NCBI GenBank assembly: GCA_003049485.1
Contig: PYST01000344.1
Location: forward strand, 1-41,389
Reading direction: 5' to 3'
Length of the DNA: 41,389 bases
DNA from: Ophioceras dolichostomum
Lineage: Eukaryota > Ascomycota > Sordariomycetes > Magnaporthales > Ophioceraceae
The notes beneath the pieces are model-generated. The model did no database searches and was not told the origin of the DNA. It saw nothing but the letters and a program-made list of their open reading frames with translations. Positions 22,689-33,231 of the stretch are shown piece after piece (the stretch's first letter is position 1; each line of letters begins with the position of its first letter). Made by a program: the position numbers and the translations under genes.

Positions 22689-23801
22689 ATGACAGCCGAG
22701 CCAAGACCCATCATGTCCGGCCAAGTCCCGATAGAGGATCCCCCGCCGCCGTATGAGGAGAGAGACAGCAACGCCGCCGCCGCCACCACCACCACCACCA
22801 CCGGCAGCGGCGGCAGAGACTCCCGCGACGCCCACGCCGCCGGGCCGATCCCGGTAAGCGATGGCATCCGCGGGCCAGATCATCCCCACGCCCAAGTCGG
22901 TATTGGCGGAAAGATCCCTCGAGCAGCAGCAGCCGCACCACAATTCACCGGCGGCGCATCGTCGAGCTCGGCCTCAGCCTCGTCCTCTACGGCAACAGCA
23001 ACATCAAGACAACAACAGCCCATACCCATACCACCACCCGTCGTCTACCCTTACCATCAAGCCAGCAGCCAAGGCGGCATCGCGCGCCAGTTCCCGCCCC
23101 AATTCGCGCTCTACAGCGACGGCGGCTGGTCGCGCACCTACACGCTGGGCGAGCACATGGACGAGCCGCTGTACGCCGTCAAGCTGCACACGGGCTTCTC
23201 CGGCGAGCCGCCGTTGGTGCTGCACAACGGCCCCGACGCGTCCACGAGCGGCACGCTGGCCTCCGTCGACTTCGAGCCCTTCTCGGGCGACATGACGATC
23301 ACTCTGCCTCCGTCTCCGTCCCCCCTCCCCGGCTCCGGACGCGGCGGACCCACGTTGGTGACGGTCGAGTGCGCCAGGGGCTGGCACAGGACGTACACCT
23401 TCAGCGTGGCGGTCGGTTCTTCCTCGGGTCCAGGGACGACGACGACGAGAACAGAAACGTTCGAGTGGCGCCACAGCTACGGCGCGGCGGTGGAGGCGTT
23501 GGACGGCGACTTCGACGGGTGGAAGCTGGTGCGGCGCGAGAGGGGGAGGCCTCCCGGGATGTTAGGAGACGCCACTGCTCCTCCCTTCGCGCCGGGCCCC
23601 TTCCTGGCGAGCGACGGGCTCGAGGTCGTGGCGGCGTGGTCGGACGCCAGGATGAGCATCTCTAAGCAGGCCAAGTTCGCGTTCGTGGGCACGGGGGAGA
23701 CGGGCCTGCTGGGCGAGCCGTGGGCCGTGGTCGCCGTCGCGTCGGCGCTAGGGATCTGGGAGCGGGAGAGGAGGAGGCGCCGGAGGAGGAACGCCGCGTA
23801 G
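22689..23801 (+). CDS. Fungal protein of unknown function with N-terminal PPPY motif
   Basis: A single-exon frame of 370 aa. The first 130 residues are disordered and low complexity (Ala, Thr, Ser and Gln runs, partly from trinucleotide repeats). They include DPPPPYEER near residue 20, a PPxY motif of the kind bound by WW domains of Nedd4/Rsp5 ubiquitin ligases. From about 130 the sequence is folded-looking: GWSRTYTLGEHMDEPLYAVK, PLVLHNGPD, DMTITLPP, CARGWHRTYTFSV, ETFEWRHSYGAAVEAL, KFAFVGTGETGLLGEPWAVV. It ends in a basic Arg-rich tail. The alternating beta-strand pattern is reminiscent of tubby-C-terminal/LURP-one-like folds, but that is only an impression. A second Met lies at residue 9. 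No specific function can be assigned. Confidence 0.85.
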   Translation: MTAEPRPIMSGQVPIEDPPPPYEERDSNAAAATTTTTTGSGGRDSRDAHAAGPIPVSDGIRGPDHPHAQVGIGGKIPRAAAAAPQFTGGASSSSASASSSTATATSRQQQPIPIPPPVVYPYHQASSQGGIARQFPPQFALYSDGGWSRTYTLGEHMDEPLYAVKLHTGFSGEPPLVLHNGPDASTSGTLASVDFEPFSGDMTITLPPSPSPLPGSGRGGPTLVTVECARGWHRTYTFSVAVGSSSGPGTTTTRTETFEWRHSYGAAVEALDGDFDGWKLVRRERGRPPGMLGDATAPPFAPGPFLASDGLEVVAAWSDARMSISKQAKFAFVGTGETGLLGEPWAVVAVASALGIWERERRRRRRRNAA

Positions 23802-24330
23802 GGGGTTGGTGTTGGGGCCTTGACGGCGGTGGTTTTCGCTGTTTTGTGAAGAGGAAGAGGGGAGGAGAGAAAAGAAAGGACACCTGGTCAGGAGGGAAGG
23901 GAGGAAATCCACATCTGGCCTGGGGGCGGTGGATACTAGGCTTTCGAGTACGTGGGGGCGATTCTTTATCTGTCTGTGTACTTGCTCGGGAGGCATGATG
24001 ACGGGAGGGCAGCTCCTCGATCCATATCTGCCTACCTACCTACGGTGCCTATCCAAGTCCTAATGGCCTTCTATCCTTTCTCCTTGATCCCCAAGTGACC
24101 TTCAAAGACAGAATCACTGACGATGCTCTTGGTGGTTCCGGAAGTGTGATACAAAACGGCCGGTCTGCGCGGTGGAGTGTGTGTATCCGGTAGTCACAAG
24201 TCCCGGTGACAATGGCGCAAGCAAAAGCAGCAGTAGTACCAATCGCGGGTCGTACCGGCAGCCCCGGAAGCCCCGGCGGCCACCAGCCTCCCGAGCCTAC
24301 CTCTCTAGCTCGTCTCTCGCCAGCCCATAG
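23802..24330. other. Intergenic region
   Basis: No gene is recognised. The sequence runs from the purine-rich 3' region of the PPPY protein gene to the possible regulator relic. Confidence 0.45.
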
Positions 24331-24760
24331 CGCCAGCTCAGCCAGCACGAGGGATCCTGGGCCTCACTCGGCTCCAGCCCGATACACCCATCGACCACTT
24401 CCTCGAACGAATTCTTCCTCCAGCCCAACCTAACACTCACCGACGAGCCCGACATCATCGACCGGCCGGAGTCGCGGTGCCGGCGCATCTCGGAGCTCCG
24501 GCTGCTGCATCATTACATAATCACCAAAGCGCAGACCTCCGGCGGGTTATCCCCCACTCCCGACGCACTTGACCACGACCGCTCCTGTGCCAGTGGGACC
24601 AAAGCCGTGGCGGACCTGGGCGCGCGACGGCCGACTACGTGTGCATGTCCGGCTTGACCATCCTGAGCACGTCCTTCGCGCTCGTGCAGATGGTCCCGGT
24701 CAGTCAGTCACGAGCGAGAAGGGACAGCGAGGGGCGAGGCAAACGGAGTCGTCAACGTCC
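24331..24760 (+). pseudogene. Possible relic of a fungal transcription-regulator gene
   Basis: A frame open from 24331 to 24657 (108 codons) contains DIIDRPESRCRRISELRLLHHYIITKA. The ELRLLHHY(T) segment followed by a transferase-like helical region is typical of Zn2Cys6 regulators of the sterol-regulatory type, placed after the zinc cluster. Protein-like text continues in another frame (ADYVCMSGLTILSTSFALVQ near 24627-24690). There is no start, no zinc cluster and no long helical domain. I read it as a decayed fragment; chance cannot be excluded. Confidence 0.3.
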
Positions 24761-24818
24761 TAGAATTCTCACACGCCCAACATCCAGGAACCTAGGTCGC
24801 CAACAAGAGACATGAACA

Positions 24819-26417
24819 TCACAAGGCCTCCAGCCGCGCCACCTCCTGGACGGGCCACTCAATCAACGCGAGCGACTCGGGCGTGCAATGGCGCACGACC
24901 ACGTCCATGATATCCTTGGGACTGCACGGCCCCCTCAACCAGCCCCGCCTCACGCGCGCCTGCAGCACGAGCCAGAACGCCATCATCACCAGCGCGGCCT
25001 GCCTCTTCTCCCCCAGCGCCCTCGTGAACGTCTCCGTGCACGTCGTGGGCTGCCGCAGCATGCCCTGCTTGCAGCTCATCTGGTCGCCCAGGTCCGACAC
25101 GGCGAACGACACGCGCAGCTGCTCGATGTCCTCCGCGAACAGCGCCCTGTCCTCCTCGGACAGGCCGTCGCGCATCGCCAGCACGCGGCCGTCCGAGGCC
25201 GAGGCCGCGACCTCCTCGGCCGAGAAGTCGCGGTGGCTGTGCTCCCGCAGCATGTCGCCGAGCGGGCCGGACCTCAGCGACTGCTCCAGCTGCCGCAGGA
25301 TGGTCAGGCAGCCCCTGATCGGGTGCATCCACACTGGCGGGCCGGGAGGGTCCTCGCTGAAGAGCAGCGTGGCGGCATCCTTGGCGGCCACGAAGTAGTA
25401 GAGCACCATCAACGCGGAGGTCGAGAACACGGCGGCGGCGTTGGCGGGCGACGCCTCGGCAAGCGCGCTGCGGAAGAGGGACAGGGCGCGCGCCTGGTGC
25501 TCGGCCGCGACCTTCGCGTACGCGGACGACTCCCCCCGGTCGTTGGGCGTCAGCTGGCTGAGGTGGATGGCGGCCACGGCGCAGATCTCGTGCAGGAGGT
25601 GCGGGTGGTGAGGCGCGATCAGCGGGATGGTCGTGCGCCAGACGGAGGTCTCGACCGGCTCGTTGGCCACCACGAGGGAGGTGCTCTGCATCCAGTGGTT
25701 GTACAGCGCGAAGTCCGCCGCAGAGAACGTGCCGGCCTCTGGCCTGTTGCTGATTTGCCTCAGCTGCCGCTGCCTCTGCCGCTGCTGCTGCTGCTGCGTC
25801 GACGAAGCAGATGCCGACGCCGATGCAGCCGATGCTCCACCAGTCACGGGATCATCTTCTCCGACCCGACGACGGACATCCTCGCTTGGTCCTCCGGCGA
25901 CATGGTCGTCGGCGTAGTCGTCGTCGTTGTCGCCCGGAAGAGGAGGTGGGCCGACGGTCAGGCTGCAGTAAGATTGGCGCTTGACACACCTACCGCAGGG
26001 AATCTTTTCATCGCACTACATTGTATTGTGAGTATCTTTGAGTACAAAAAAATTAAAATAAAATAAAAAAAAAGAGAGAGGAAAGTTTGGGTAGGCAGGC
26101 CGGTAAGAGAGTATGGGCCCTCGTCGTCCGGACTCGAGTGGTCGGCATTCATCACAAATCAGTCCGAGCCAACTAAAAAAAATACGAGGGCCGAGTGACA
26201 GCCTGTATGGGAGGCCTCTCCACACGTATAAAGGTAAAAGAACAACAGAATAAACAAACCTGAGGCAAGACAGAGATAGAGAACTGAGGAAAATAAGTAA
26301 ATGAATTTTTTCTTTTTACTATAATAAGGAACAGGCCATGCATACCTTGACTCGTCGTATCTTGCACTGCCGACACCCATTCTTCGACTTCTTGTGCGCT
26401 CTTCGCGGCGGGTACAT
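24819..26417 (-). CDS. Zn2Cys6 (zinc binuclear cluster) transcription regulator
   Basis: These fungal factors bind DNA through a Zn2Cys6 cluster at the N-terminus. The model has exon 1 at 26417-26346 and exon 2 at 26015-24819, giving 422 aa. Exon 1 encodes MYPPRRAHKKSKNGCRQC and KIRRVK; exon 2 begins CDEKIPCGRCVKRQSYC. Joined, they make the complete CxxCx6Cx6CxxCx6C cluster, though the third-to-fourth Cys spacing is short at five residues (CDEKIPC). The split after RRVK is a common intron position in this family. The 330-nt intron has a GTATGC donor and an ATGTAG acceptor. A Gln/Arg-rich linker (near residue 95) precedes a helical fungal-TF region: NHWMQSTSLVV, IPLIAPHHPHLLHEICAVAAIHL and later TFTRALGEKRQAALVMMAFW. 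The layout resembles sterol-regulatory (Upc2-like) proteins. Upstream frame text exists, but the first ATG is at 26417, inside a tandem repeat. Confidence 0.87.
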
Positions 26418-26501
26418 GGTCTCTCGTCGGTTTGGGGGTGGTGTTCGTGTTGGCGGCGGGTACAGAGTCTTTCGTCGGTCAGGTAGTGGTGTTCGACCTG
26501 G
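26406..26501. repeat. Two tandem copies of a 48-bp unit at the regulator start
   Basis: Copies at 26406-26453 and 26454-26501 are about 80 percent alike. The downstream copy (in gene orientation) carries the start codon of the Zn2Cys6 gene; in the other copy the ATG triplet is changed. Confidence 0.85.
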
Positions 26502-28555
26502 TAGTGGCTGATGGGGTGGGTGGATTGCGTGGCCACCCAAGCCAAGCCAGCACCTACTTCCCTCTCACCTCACCACCTCACTCCACCCCACGCAGCAGCA
26601 ACAGTGGCTGATTCGCTGTGTGTACTGCGTTCTGCAAGTGCACGCCGCTGCTTGCTAGTGATGGTGGGGTGGTGGCCCAAGCTTATCCCGTTACTTTCGC
26701 ACAACATACCCCGACCGATGGATGGATGGATGGCGGTGGTCCGGCAGCTGATTGAGGCGGGAGGGGGAGGGAGGGGACCCGAGATGCAAGATCTGAAACG
26801 GCCGCACTGCGCACACTGCAATGTTGAACAAGAAACGGGCAGTAACAGTAACGATGATAATCTAACCGACGCAAGCAAGCAAGCAAGCAAAGCAAAGCAA
26901 GCAAGAAAACGAGCCAGACTGGTGGCTGACGAAAGAACTCTCACTCCATCGTGACCACTCAGTCCGTCTGGTCTGTCGGCGAGAACCAGGCCAGTGTGGT
27001 TCTAAAAGGAGAAGTGCCAACTCGAACGAAGGAAGACTGAAATTTCATGTCAAATACAGTACGCACAGCTTTTGTGCTACGTGAGGTGCTCACATGTTCA
27101 CGATTTTTACTGTTGACATCCCAGCCCGGGCCAGCAGAGTTCAGCCAGCCGGGGGCTGAGGCGGTGCAGGGCGACGCTGGGATGTGAATACGGGTGATAG
27201 AATACGTCAGCACGATTCAAAGGGTAAGGACGATGGGTTCCCTATCTTCGAGCCTGCCGAATCAAATAGGAAACCGGTGTGCTGTCCCAGTTAGGCAGCA
27301 AGCACTTGAGCAATTGTTCAGCGGCGGGGTGAAAAGTACAGCCAAGCCCCTGTTTGTTTCACGGTGGAGTTCCAGCATGCGACCAAAAGGCTACAATTTC
27401 CCAGAGTTGCATCGCCGTTTCTCTTGTTGGTACTGACAGGGTTCAACTCCCTTGTTCTCGACTTGCCCCACTGTGAAACAAATAGAGGTTCGATTGTACC
27501 CTTTCAATGGCACGCAGGGTACCTTGGTTGGCTGTGCCTCCTCCAGGTCTCTTGTCGTTCGTCATCAGGGTCTGTTCTTTCCGGCTGTTGGGTTGGTGTG
27601 CCGCCACACCATGTTCTCGTCCTCTGTTTATTTTTTTTTTTTGGTCCCTTCTCCAGCTAGGTCCGGAAGTGGAGAACGAGCACCCGAGGAAGAGTCGTCA
27701 TGTTGCGTTGTTGTTAACGGCTGGGTGTGGCTGGTCGCCCTCCTAGCGGCCACACATGCATCACCGGCTGCTGCTGAGGACAAGGGATTATTATGAGGTA
27801 ACCGACGGGGCAACAATTGCTTGGTGCTCCTCCAGCTGTACGAACCAACTTGGCATTGGGAGGGTTAATTCATGAAACAAACAGCCCGCATCCAGCTGAC
27901 AACCGTTTTCTTGTTCCTTTACAGCCCTCTCTCGTCTCCTAATCGTTCTCTTTTCGTTTCTCTTTCTTAGGTCCCTTCTCATTCACTACCATCCGTCTCT
28001 CCATTTTTGTGAATCTGGTCCGCTGGAGCCGGTGCCGTAATTTAAACTTGACACGACACCAGAAAACCTCCAGTCAACCGTCATTGAAAACCCACGGACC
28101 ACCAGACCTCAACCGCCGGAGCGTGCGCAGCCGAACGTTACGAGGAACCTCCTGCTCGCCAGCATTGAATCAGATTACCGCATTGATTCTTCCCCCTGGA
28201 CTTAGCCATCACCGCTGCCAGATCTGGCAATCCTCATCATTACATCTGCAAACGCAGGACCCCTGCCTGCGTCGCTTTGCATCCGCCTGCACTGACGAGC
28301 ATCCATTCGCTTTCCAAGAGAAAAGTTCCTCGACCAAAGGGACTCGACTGCACATTCTTTCCCCCCCAACGACAAGTCGATCCGGCGAGCCAACCGACAG
28401 AATAAAGGGGGGCGACAACTCTTCCGTGTCTCGGTCGCACATTCTTCGTCCGCGCGACCGGCCGAGCAACGAAGCGGGATACTGGGAATCTTTACATTTA
28501 ATCTCCGAGGCACTCAAAAACCTCTCGCTTTCTCCCTTTCCTCCCGCCGGCTACC
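26502..28555. other. Intergenic region between divergent regulator and rhomboid genes
   Basis: This roughly 2-kb stretch lies between two divergent start codons. It contains a GATG tetranucleotide run (26715-26730), a CAAG run (26871-26905) and a long pyrimidine-rich part (27900-28550) that probably includes the 5' leader of the rhomboid gene, with possible spliced UTR signals (TTTCTTAG near 27970). A frame from 28009 to 28851 overlaps the rhomboid start in another frame and lacks motifs. No independent gene is supported. Confidence 0.5.
26871..26905. repeat. Tetranucleotide microsatellite (GCAA)n with interruptions
   Basis: About eight GCAA/GCAAA units in a row, in non-coding DNA. Confidence 0.9.
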
Positions 28556-30760
28556 ATGGCTGCCAACGACTACTACCAGAACAAACCACTACCAAATCCC
28601 TCATCAGAGACTCCGGGGCCGTCGCCATACTACTCCGCGTACAACCCACAACAGCAAGGACAGTCATCCTCGGCGTCGTCATACGGGAACCCGCCCGCGT
28701 ACTCGCAACAAGACATCAGCCCAGTCGATTCGAGGACGAACATCGGAACAACCGCCGGTCCCAGCGGCAGCGGAAACAACAACCCCGTCGTCTCCCCCTT
28801 CGACACCGTCTTCGACGACCATGTCTACCCAATGAACCCTCAACAGAGTAGTAGCAGCCTCGGCGGTGGTGGTCGACCCGGTGGCGACGCCGACTACCAC
28901 CACCGCCCCCAAGAAACGGGCTACTACGGTGCCGGCGGCAGCGACCTGGGCCGGGTCCCCTCGGACGACCGGCTCGGCCCGATGAACGGGCAGCACGGCG
29001 ACGACATCCCGCTTCAGAACCGGCCGCACTTCAAGGACGCCGACCTGGCGCCCGACCACGTGTACGACGGCGCCCCCGCCGGAGAGGCCGGCGCGGCGGG
29101 CATAGGAGGAGGCGGACTGCCGTCACGGGCCAAGTCGCGGAGGGGGAAGATCCGGTTCGGCGAACTGGGCATGCTGACGAACGGGAAGAAGAGGATCCCG
29201 TGGGTGGTCTACATCTTCTCGATAGCGCAGATCGCGGTGTTCATCGGCGAGCTTGTTAACAACGGTACGTTTTACCTTGCCTTCTCGATAGAACCTTGTT
29301 CCATCGGCATCGGACAAGATTTCGAGGCGGAGAGAGAGACAAGAGGACGGCACACGCGGGGATCTACGGACAACCAGAGACCGGAGAGAGAGGAGAGAGA
29401 GAGGGCCTCGAGATTCGAGATTCGAGACTCGAGACCCAATATGTGGGCAGCACATGCAACACCCCAAACAGAACAGAATCGCTAACCCCCGTTTGACCTT
29501 TCCCCCCACGCTCTAGCAAACCTGACCGGCTCCCCGATCATGACCCAGCCATCATTCAACCCCATGATCGGACCCTCCTACTACGTCATGATCAACATGG
29601 GTTCCCGCTACGTCGCCTGCATGCACAACGTCGACGGCGTGCAGAACTCCAACGTGACCATCCACTGGCCATGCCCCAACACGACCTCCAACGCCGCGCA
29701 GTGCACGCTCTCCCAGCTCTGCGGCTTCGGCGGCGTGCCCGAGCCCCTCTACGGCTCCACCCCGGAGCAGCGCGCCGGCCGCCCCGAGCCGAACCAGTGG
29801 TGGCGCTTCATCATCCCCATGTTCATGCACTCGGGTATCATCCACATCGCGTTCAACCTGCTGTTGCAGCTGACGATCGGCCGCGAGATGGAGCAGACCA
29901 TCGGGTCCATCCGTTTTTTTCTCGTGTACGTCAGCGCGGGCATCTTCGGCTTCGTGATGGGCGGCAACTTCGCCGCGACGGGCGTGTCGTCCACGGGCGC
30001 CTCGGGCTCGCTGTTCGGCATCATCGCGCTCACGCTGCTGGACCTGCTCTACTCGTGGAAGGACCGCCGCAGCCCCGTCAAGGACCTGCTGTTCATCTTC
30101 ATCGATGTCGCCATCTCGTTCGCCCTCGGCCTGCTGCCTGGCCTCGACAACTTCAGCCACATAGGCGGGTTCCTGATGGGGCTCGCGCTGGGGGTGTCTG
30201 TTCTGCACTCGCCCAACGCGCTGAGGAGGCGCATCGGGACGGACGCGCCGCCCTACGCGACGCTCGGCTCGGGCCAGGCGTCGGGCGAGACGCCGCCGAG
30301 CTTCTTCCGGAACCCGGTCGGGTTCTTCAAGGGCAGGAAGCCGCTCTGGTGGGCGTGGTGGCTGGTCAGGGCCGGGGCCATAGTGCTGGTTATCGTCATC
30401 TTCATCGTGCTGCTGCAGAACTTCTACGTGTATCACAACACGTGCAGTTGGTGCAAGTACCTCAGTTGCATAGTAAGTCGTCCTAGAGAGGGCGTCGCTT
30501 CCTTCGCACTGCCCCCCCCCCCCCCCCCNNNNNNNNNNNNNNNNNNNNCCCCCCCCCCCCCCCCCCCCCCCCCGGAGTCCTGTATTCCGCTAGGGTTTTT
30601 GCCATCGGACTAGCACTAACTTTCCTCCTTTTTTTTCTCTCTGCAGGACTACAAGGACTGGTGCACACAGGGCAACCTCATCCAGGAGCAGAAGCCCTCG
30701 AAGCGAGCGCTCACGAGCGCCGCGAACGCCATCCTCCAGGCCGCGCTGGAGGGTTTCTAG
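28556..30760 (+). CDS. Rhomboid-family intramembrane serine protease
   Basis: Rhomboids cut transmembrane segments of other proteins within the membrane. The model has three exons: 28556-29264, 29517-30472 and 30647-30760. Phases match and the product is 592 aa. Residues 1-215 are a disordered cytosolic tail rich in Tyr, Pro, Ser and Gly. A first membrane segment (WVVYIFSIAQIAVFIGELV) follows KKRIP. After a luminal loop with several Cys come WWRFIIPMFMHSGIIHIAFN, IGREMEQTIG, and the catalytic GASGSLFG (Ser399). HIGGFLMG carries the catalytic His451, and a last membrane segment (AIVLVIVIFIVLLQNFYVY) lies near 520-540. This Ser/His dyad and the WR and HxxxN motifs indicate an active protease. 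The 252-nt first intron and the second intron, which contains an assembly gap inside a poly-C run, do not affect the coding sequence. Intracellular site (Golgi/ER-type rather than mitochondrial) is inferred from the lack of a targeting peptide. Confidence 0.93.
30512..30573. repeat. Poly-C tract with 20-N assembly gap in a rhomboid intron
   Basis: Seventeen C residues (30512-30528), then 20 N (30529-30548), then about 25 C (30549-30573). The real homopolymer is probably collapsed or unread. The opposite strand is a long G run. Confidence 0.97.
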
Positions 30761-31280
30761 ACGGGATGGAACGGAGAGGAGAGGAGGACGGTTGAGTGTC
30801 GTGGTTGGGAGCGTGTAATGCATGATAGGTACAGCCAGCGTCTCTTTGTCAGAGCTGGAGATCGGAAGAAAAGGAACGGAAGAAAGAGATACCCCCTTCT
30901 TCGTCTTCTTATGGAATCGGGTCCGTTATTAGTTATTATCTTCGTGTTCATTTTTTTTCCTTTTTTTTTGTTCTTTAGGGTCTGGCTTGGTTGGGTTTTA
31001 TTGTCCTTTATCAGTGGGAAGGTCACTCACTCCTTGCATTGGCATCATCGGCAGCATCGCTATCCTTGGATGGTAAGCCCTCTGAACAGGGCGGCATGGT
31101 AGAAATATACAGAAAGGACAGGAAAGAGAGGGGGATGAGAGAGAGAATGACGAACAATCCCCGTTGCTTCCCACTGACATTGCCTACAACATCAAGATCA
31201 CGACAACGCCCCTATAAAAAAATTTTTTAAAAAAAAGAGCTCCTGGCACGGGAGAGGTTCCGCCATCTTTACCTTCAGTT
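30761..31280. other. Intergenic region between convergent genes
   Basis: A 3'-flanking region rich in T and A runs (for example 30950-30975 and 31215-31238). No gene or RNA is recognised. Confidence 0.55.
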
Positions 31281-33231
31281 TCATCCTCGCCTTGCTTTTC
31301 TGGGTATGGCCCTTTTGGCCCTTAACCCTGGTAAAGTGAATGAAGCACTATCCGAAGAACTTGGAGTATCCGGGACAATCTGCAACAGCTTTCGCCGGCT
31401 AGCAGCACTAGCACTAGCATCAGCATCAGCATCAGAATCAGTTAGGGGGGAAGAAGAGTCAGCATCCAACTGCTGCGACGAGTCGTGACTCTCCAGGCCC
31501 TCCTCAGAAGGCTCAGTCTCCTCCTCCGGGACCGACGAGACGTGATCGAAGTCCAAGCCGGTTGGCAGCTCATCAACGGCCGAGCAGATGTTCTCGAAGT
31601 GGTCCGGCATCCACTTCTCGTACACGTTCCTCGTGAAGCGGTACGCCGCCCACCTGTCCCTCCCGTCAAGGCCGCGGAAGGAAAACTCGCGGCTGGGGTG
31701 GCGGTAATAAGCCGTGTCCCTCCCGGCGATCGCTGGGTAGTAGCCGTAGATGCGCACCGATCGGTGGTCGTGCGAAACGGAGAAGGCGAGGATCTGGCGG
31801 TGGACTTCCTCCTTGCGGTCCACTAGGCGGAAAAGCTCGACGACGGCCCGCACGGCCAGGGTCATGCTATGGGCGTTCTGACGATCGGCGACGTCGAGTC
31901 CTGCGATGCCGCACTGCACCTCGCAGGCCAGGAATGGAAAGTAGGAATTGTACGTGGCCATGAACAAGGACTAGTCCCCGGCGACGAAATCGCCGACAAA
32001 CGGCGACAGTTTGGCGAGCCGGTCTTTGGTAAACGCCTCGCGCTTGAACCCCACGGAGTAGTCGGGCTGCGGGCGATTGCCAGTCAGGGGGACCGAATTG
32101 TTCCAGCCCTGGTTCACCTTCTCGGCTAGGTTGTCGAGGCCCTCGGAACGGAGAACAAGCGCCTCCGCAGAGGGGACGAGGAGTCGAGAGACGTCTTGGA
32201 TGACGCTGGCTTCATTCTGGCCCTCGAGATTGTCGCAAGCCCGTTCGAAAGTATCGTCGTCGAAGAGCGAGTTCGCAGGGACCGGCTGATAACTCTCCAG
32301 AAGAGTGCGGCAGAAACGCCTGCTCTCATCCGTGATGCCCAGCACCGACTTCCTCATGTATGAGCCCTTGGTCTGGAGTAGGTGTGTGTAACGGGGGTCT
32401 CGGTATTGCGTGGTCTCCTCCTCTCTCGGCTTCTGACTACTAGGCGTCGGCACCGTGTCCAGGTCGGTCACCGACCGCTTACGGGACTGAGCGGACGAGG
32501 GTTTCTTCCTCGCCAAGAGACGCGCCATGGTTGGGGTAGCAGGGGCCCGCTTGGAAGGTTTCTCCGGCTAGTTCGCTTCCTCTGGCCACCGTCCTTCTCC
32601 GGCCCAGAAAGCTATCGGGTCAGTCGGGCCAGTAACGCGTTGAGCGGTACTGGAGCAGGTCGCCGACGACACGCTGGGCGGGATCGTGGCAGAGCTCGCG
32701 GTAGGGCTTGGAGATAACTGTTGGGGTGACTTCTTGATAGGGGTTCGCAGCCGCTCCTCGACAGGGTTTGTGAAAGATTTTCGTGGCCGCTTCCAAGAAG
32801 GCGGACTCGGATCGAGTTCGATTGCTTCGACTCGCCGTTTCGCGCTACCTCGGTCAACGACCATGGAGTCCTTCGACTAATCAGCTGCAATGCAATGAAT
32901 GCATGGTAAAGGGAATGCGATATGGGCGCTGTGGGATAGGGTCATAGGCGGCAATACCTGACCGGATGATGAGGCCTCGTCGAGACACAGTGAGGCTCGT
33001 GTTTCCAGACGACGCGCCGCTTCGCATGTACTCCTTCGCGGCTTTTGGAGGGCTTTGGGGGGTCTGAGGAAGATACATTTCTGTTGAGAGTTTGCACTCG
33101 GTCGGCGACGATGACCGTCGGCGTCGAGAGACAAATATACCTACCTTGGCCCTGGTCCTTTGGAGCCGGCCTTCCGCACGTTCTCTGGGCGGCTGGTTTC
33201 TCTTTCGGGCGCCGGCCATGGCAGCAGCCAT
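31281..33231 (-). pseudogene. DUF7924-like fungal protein gene with in-frame stop codons
   Basis: The minus strand reads the conserved body of a multi-copy fungal family whose function is unknown. Order: a disordered start (MAAAMAGARKRNQPPRER near 33231, then KRPRKSFTNPVEERLRTP), PIAFWAGEGRWPEE, YRDPRYTHLLQTKGSYM, NEASVIQDVSRLLVPSAE, GWNNSVPLTGNRPQPDYSVG, LAKLSPFVGDFVAGD, SLFMATYNSYFPFLACEVQC, DRQNAHSMTLAVRAVVELF, ILAFSVSHDHRSVRIYGYYP, DELPTGLDFDH and a Ser/Asp-rich tail. Two TAG codons interrupt this single frame: 32570-32568 after GRWPEEAN, and 31973-31971 between VAGD and SLFMATY in the heart of the domain. No splice pair removes the second without losing conserved sequence. The 5' exons (33231 to about 32870) are uncertain; a 64-nt intron candidate begins GTAGGT near 33135. 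I call it a pseudogene; read errors are the alternative. Family name is from memory of the motif pattern. Confidence 0.72.

Noticed and set aside
24888..26066. 392-codon plus-strand frame opposite the Zn2Cys6 regulator
   Set aside because: It is antisense to a well-supported gene, with His/Arg/Leu-biased composition and no motif.
26160..26225. Use of CDECRPL as the second exon of the zinc cluster
   Set aside because: No AG acceptor in the right phase precedes it, and it lacks the following CxxC. The sequence at 26015 provides acceptor, phase and all remaining cysteines.
28009..28851. 280-codon frame overlapping the start of the rhomboid gene
   Set aside because: It runs through the pyrimidine-rich leader into the rhomboid gene in another frame, with no recognisable domain.
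29552..30486. Long frames on both strands overlapping the rhomboid gene
   Set aside because: These shadow frames have Arg/Gln/His-biased composition. The rhomboid frame carries the catalytic motifs and membrane segments.
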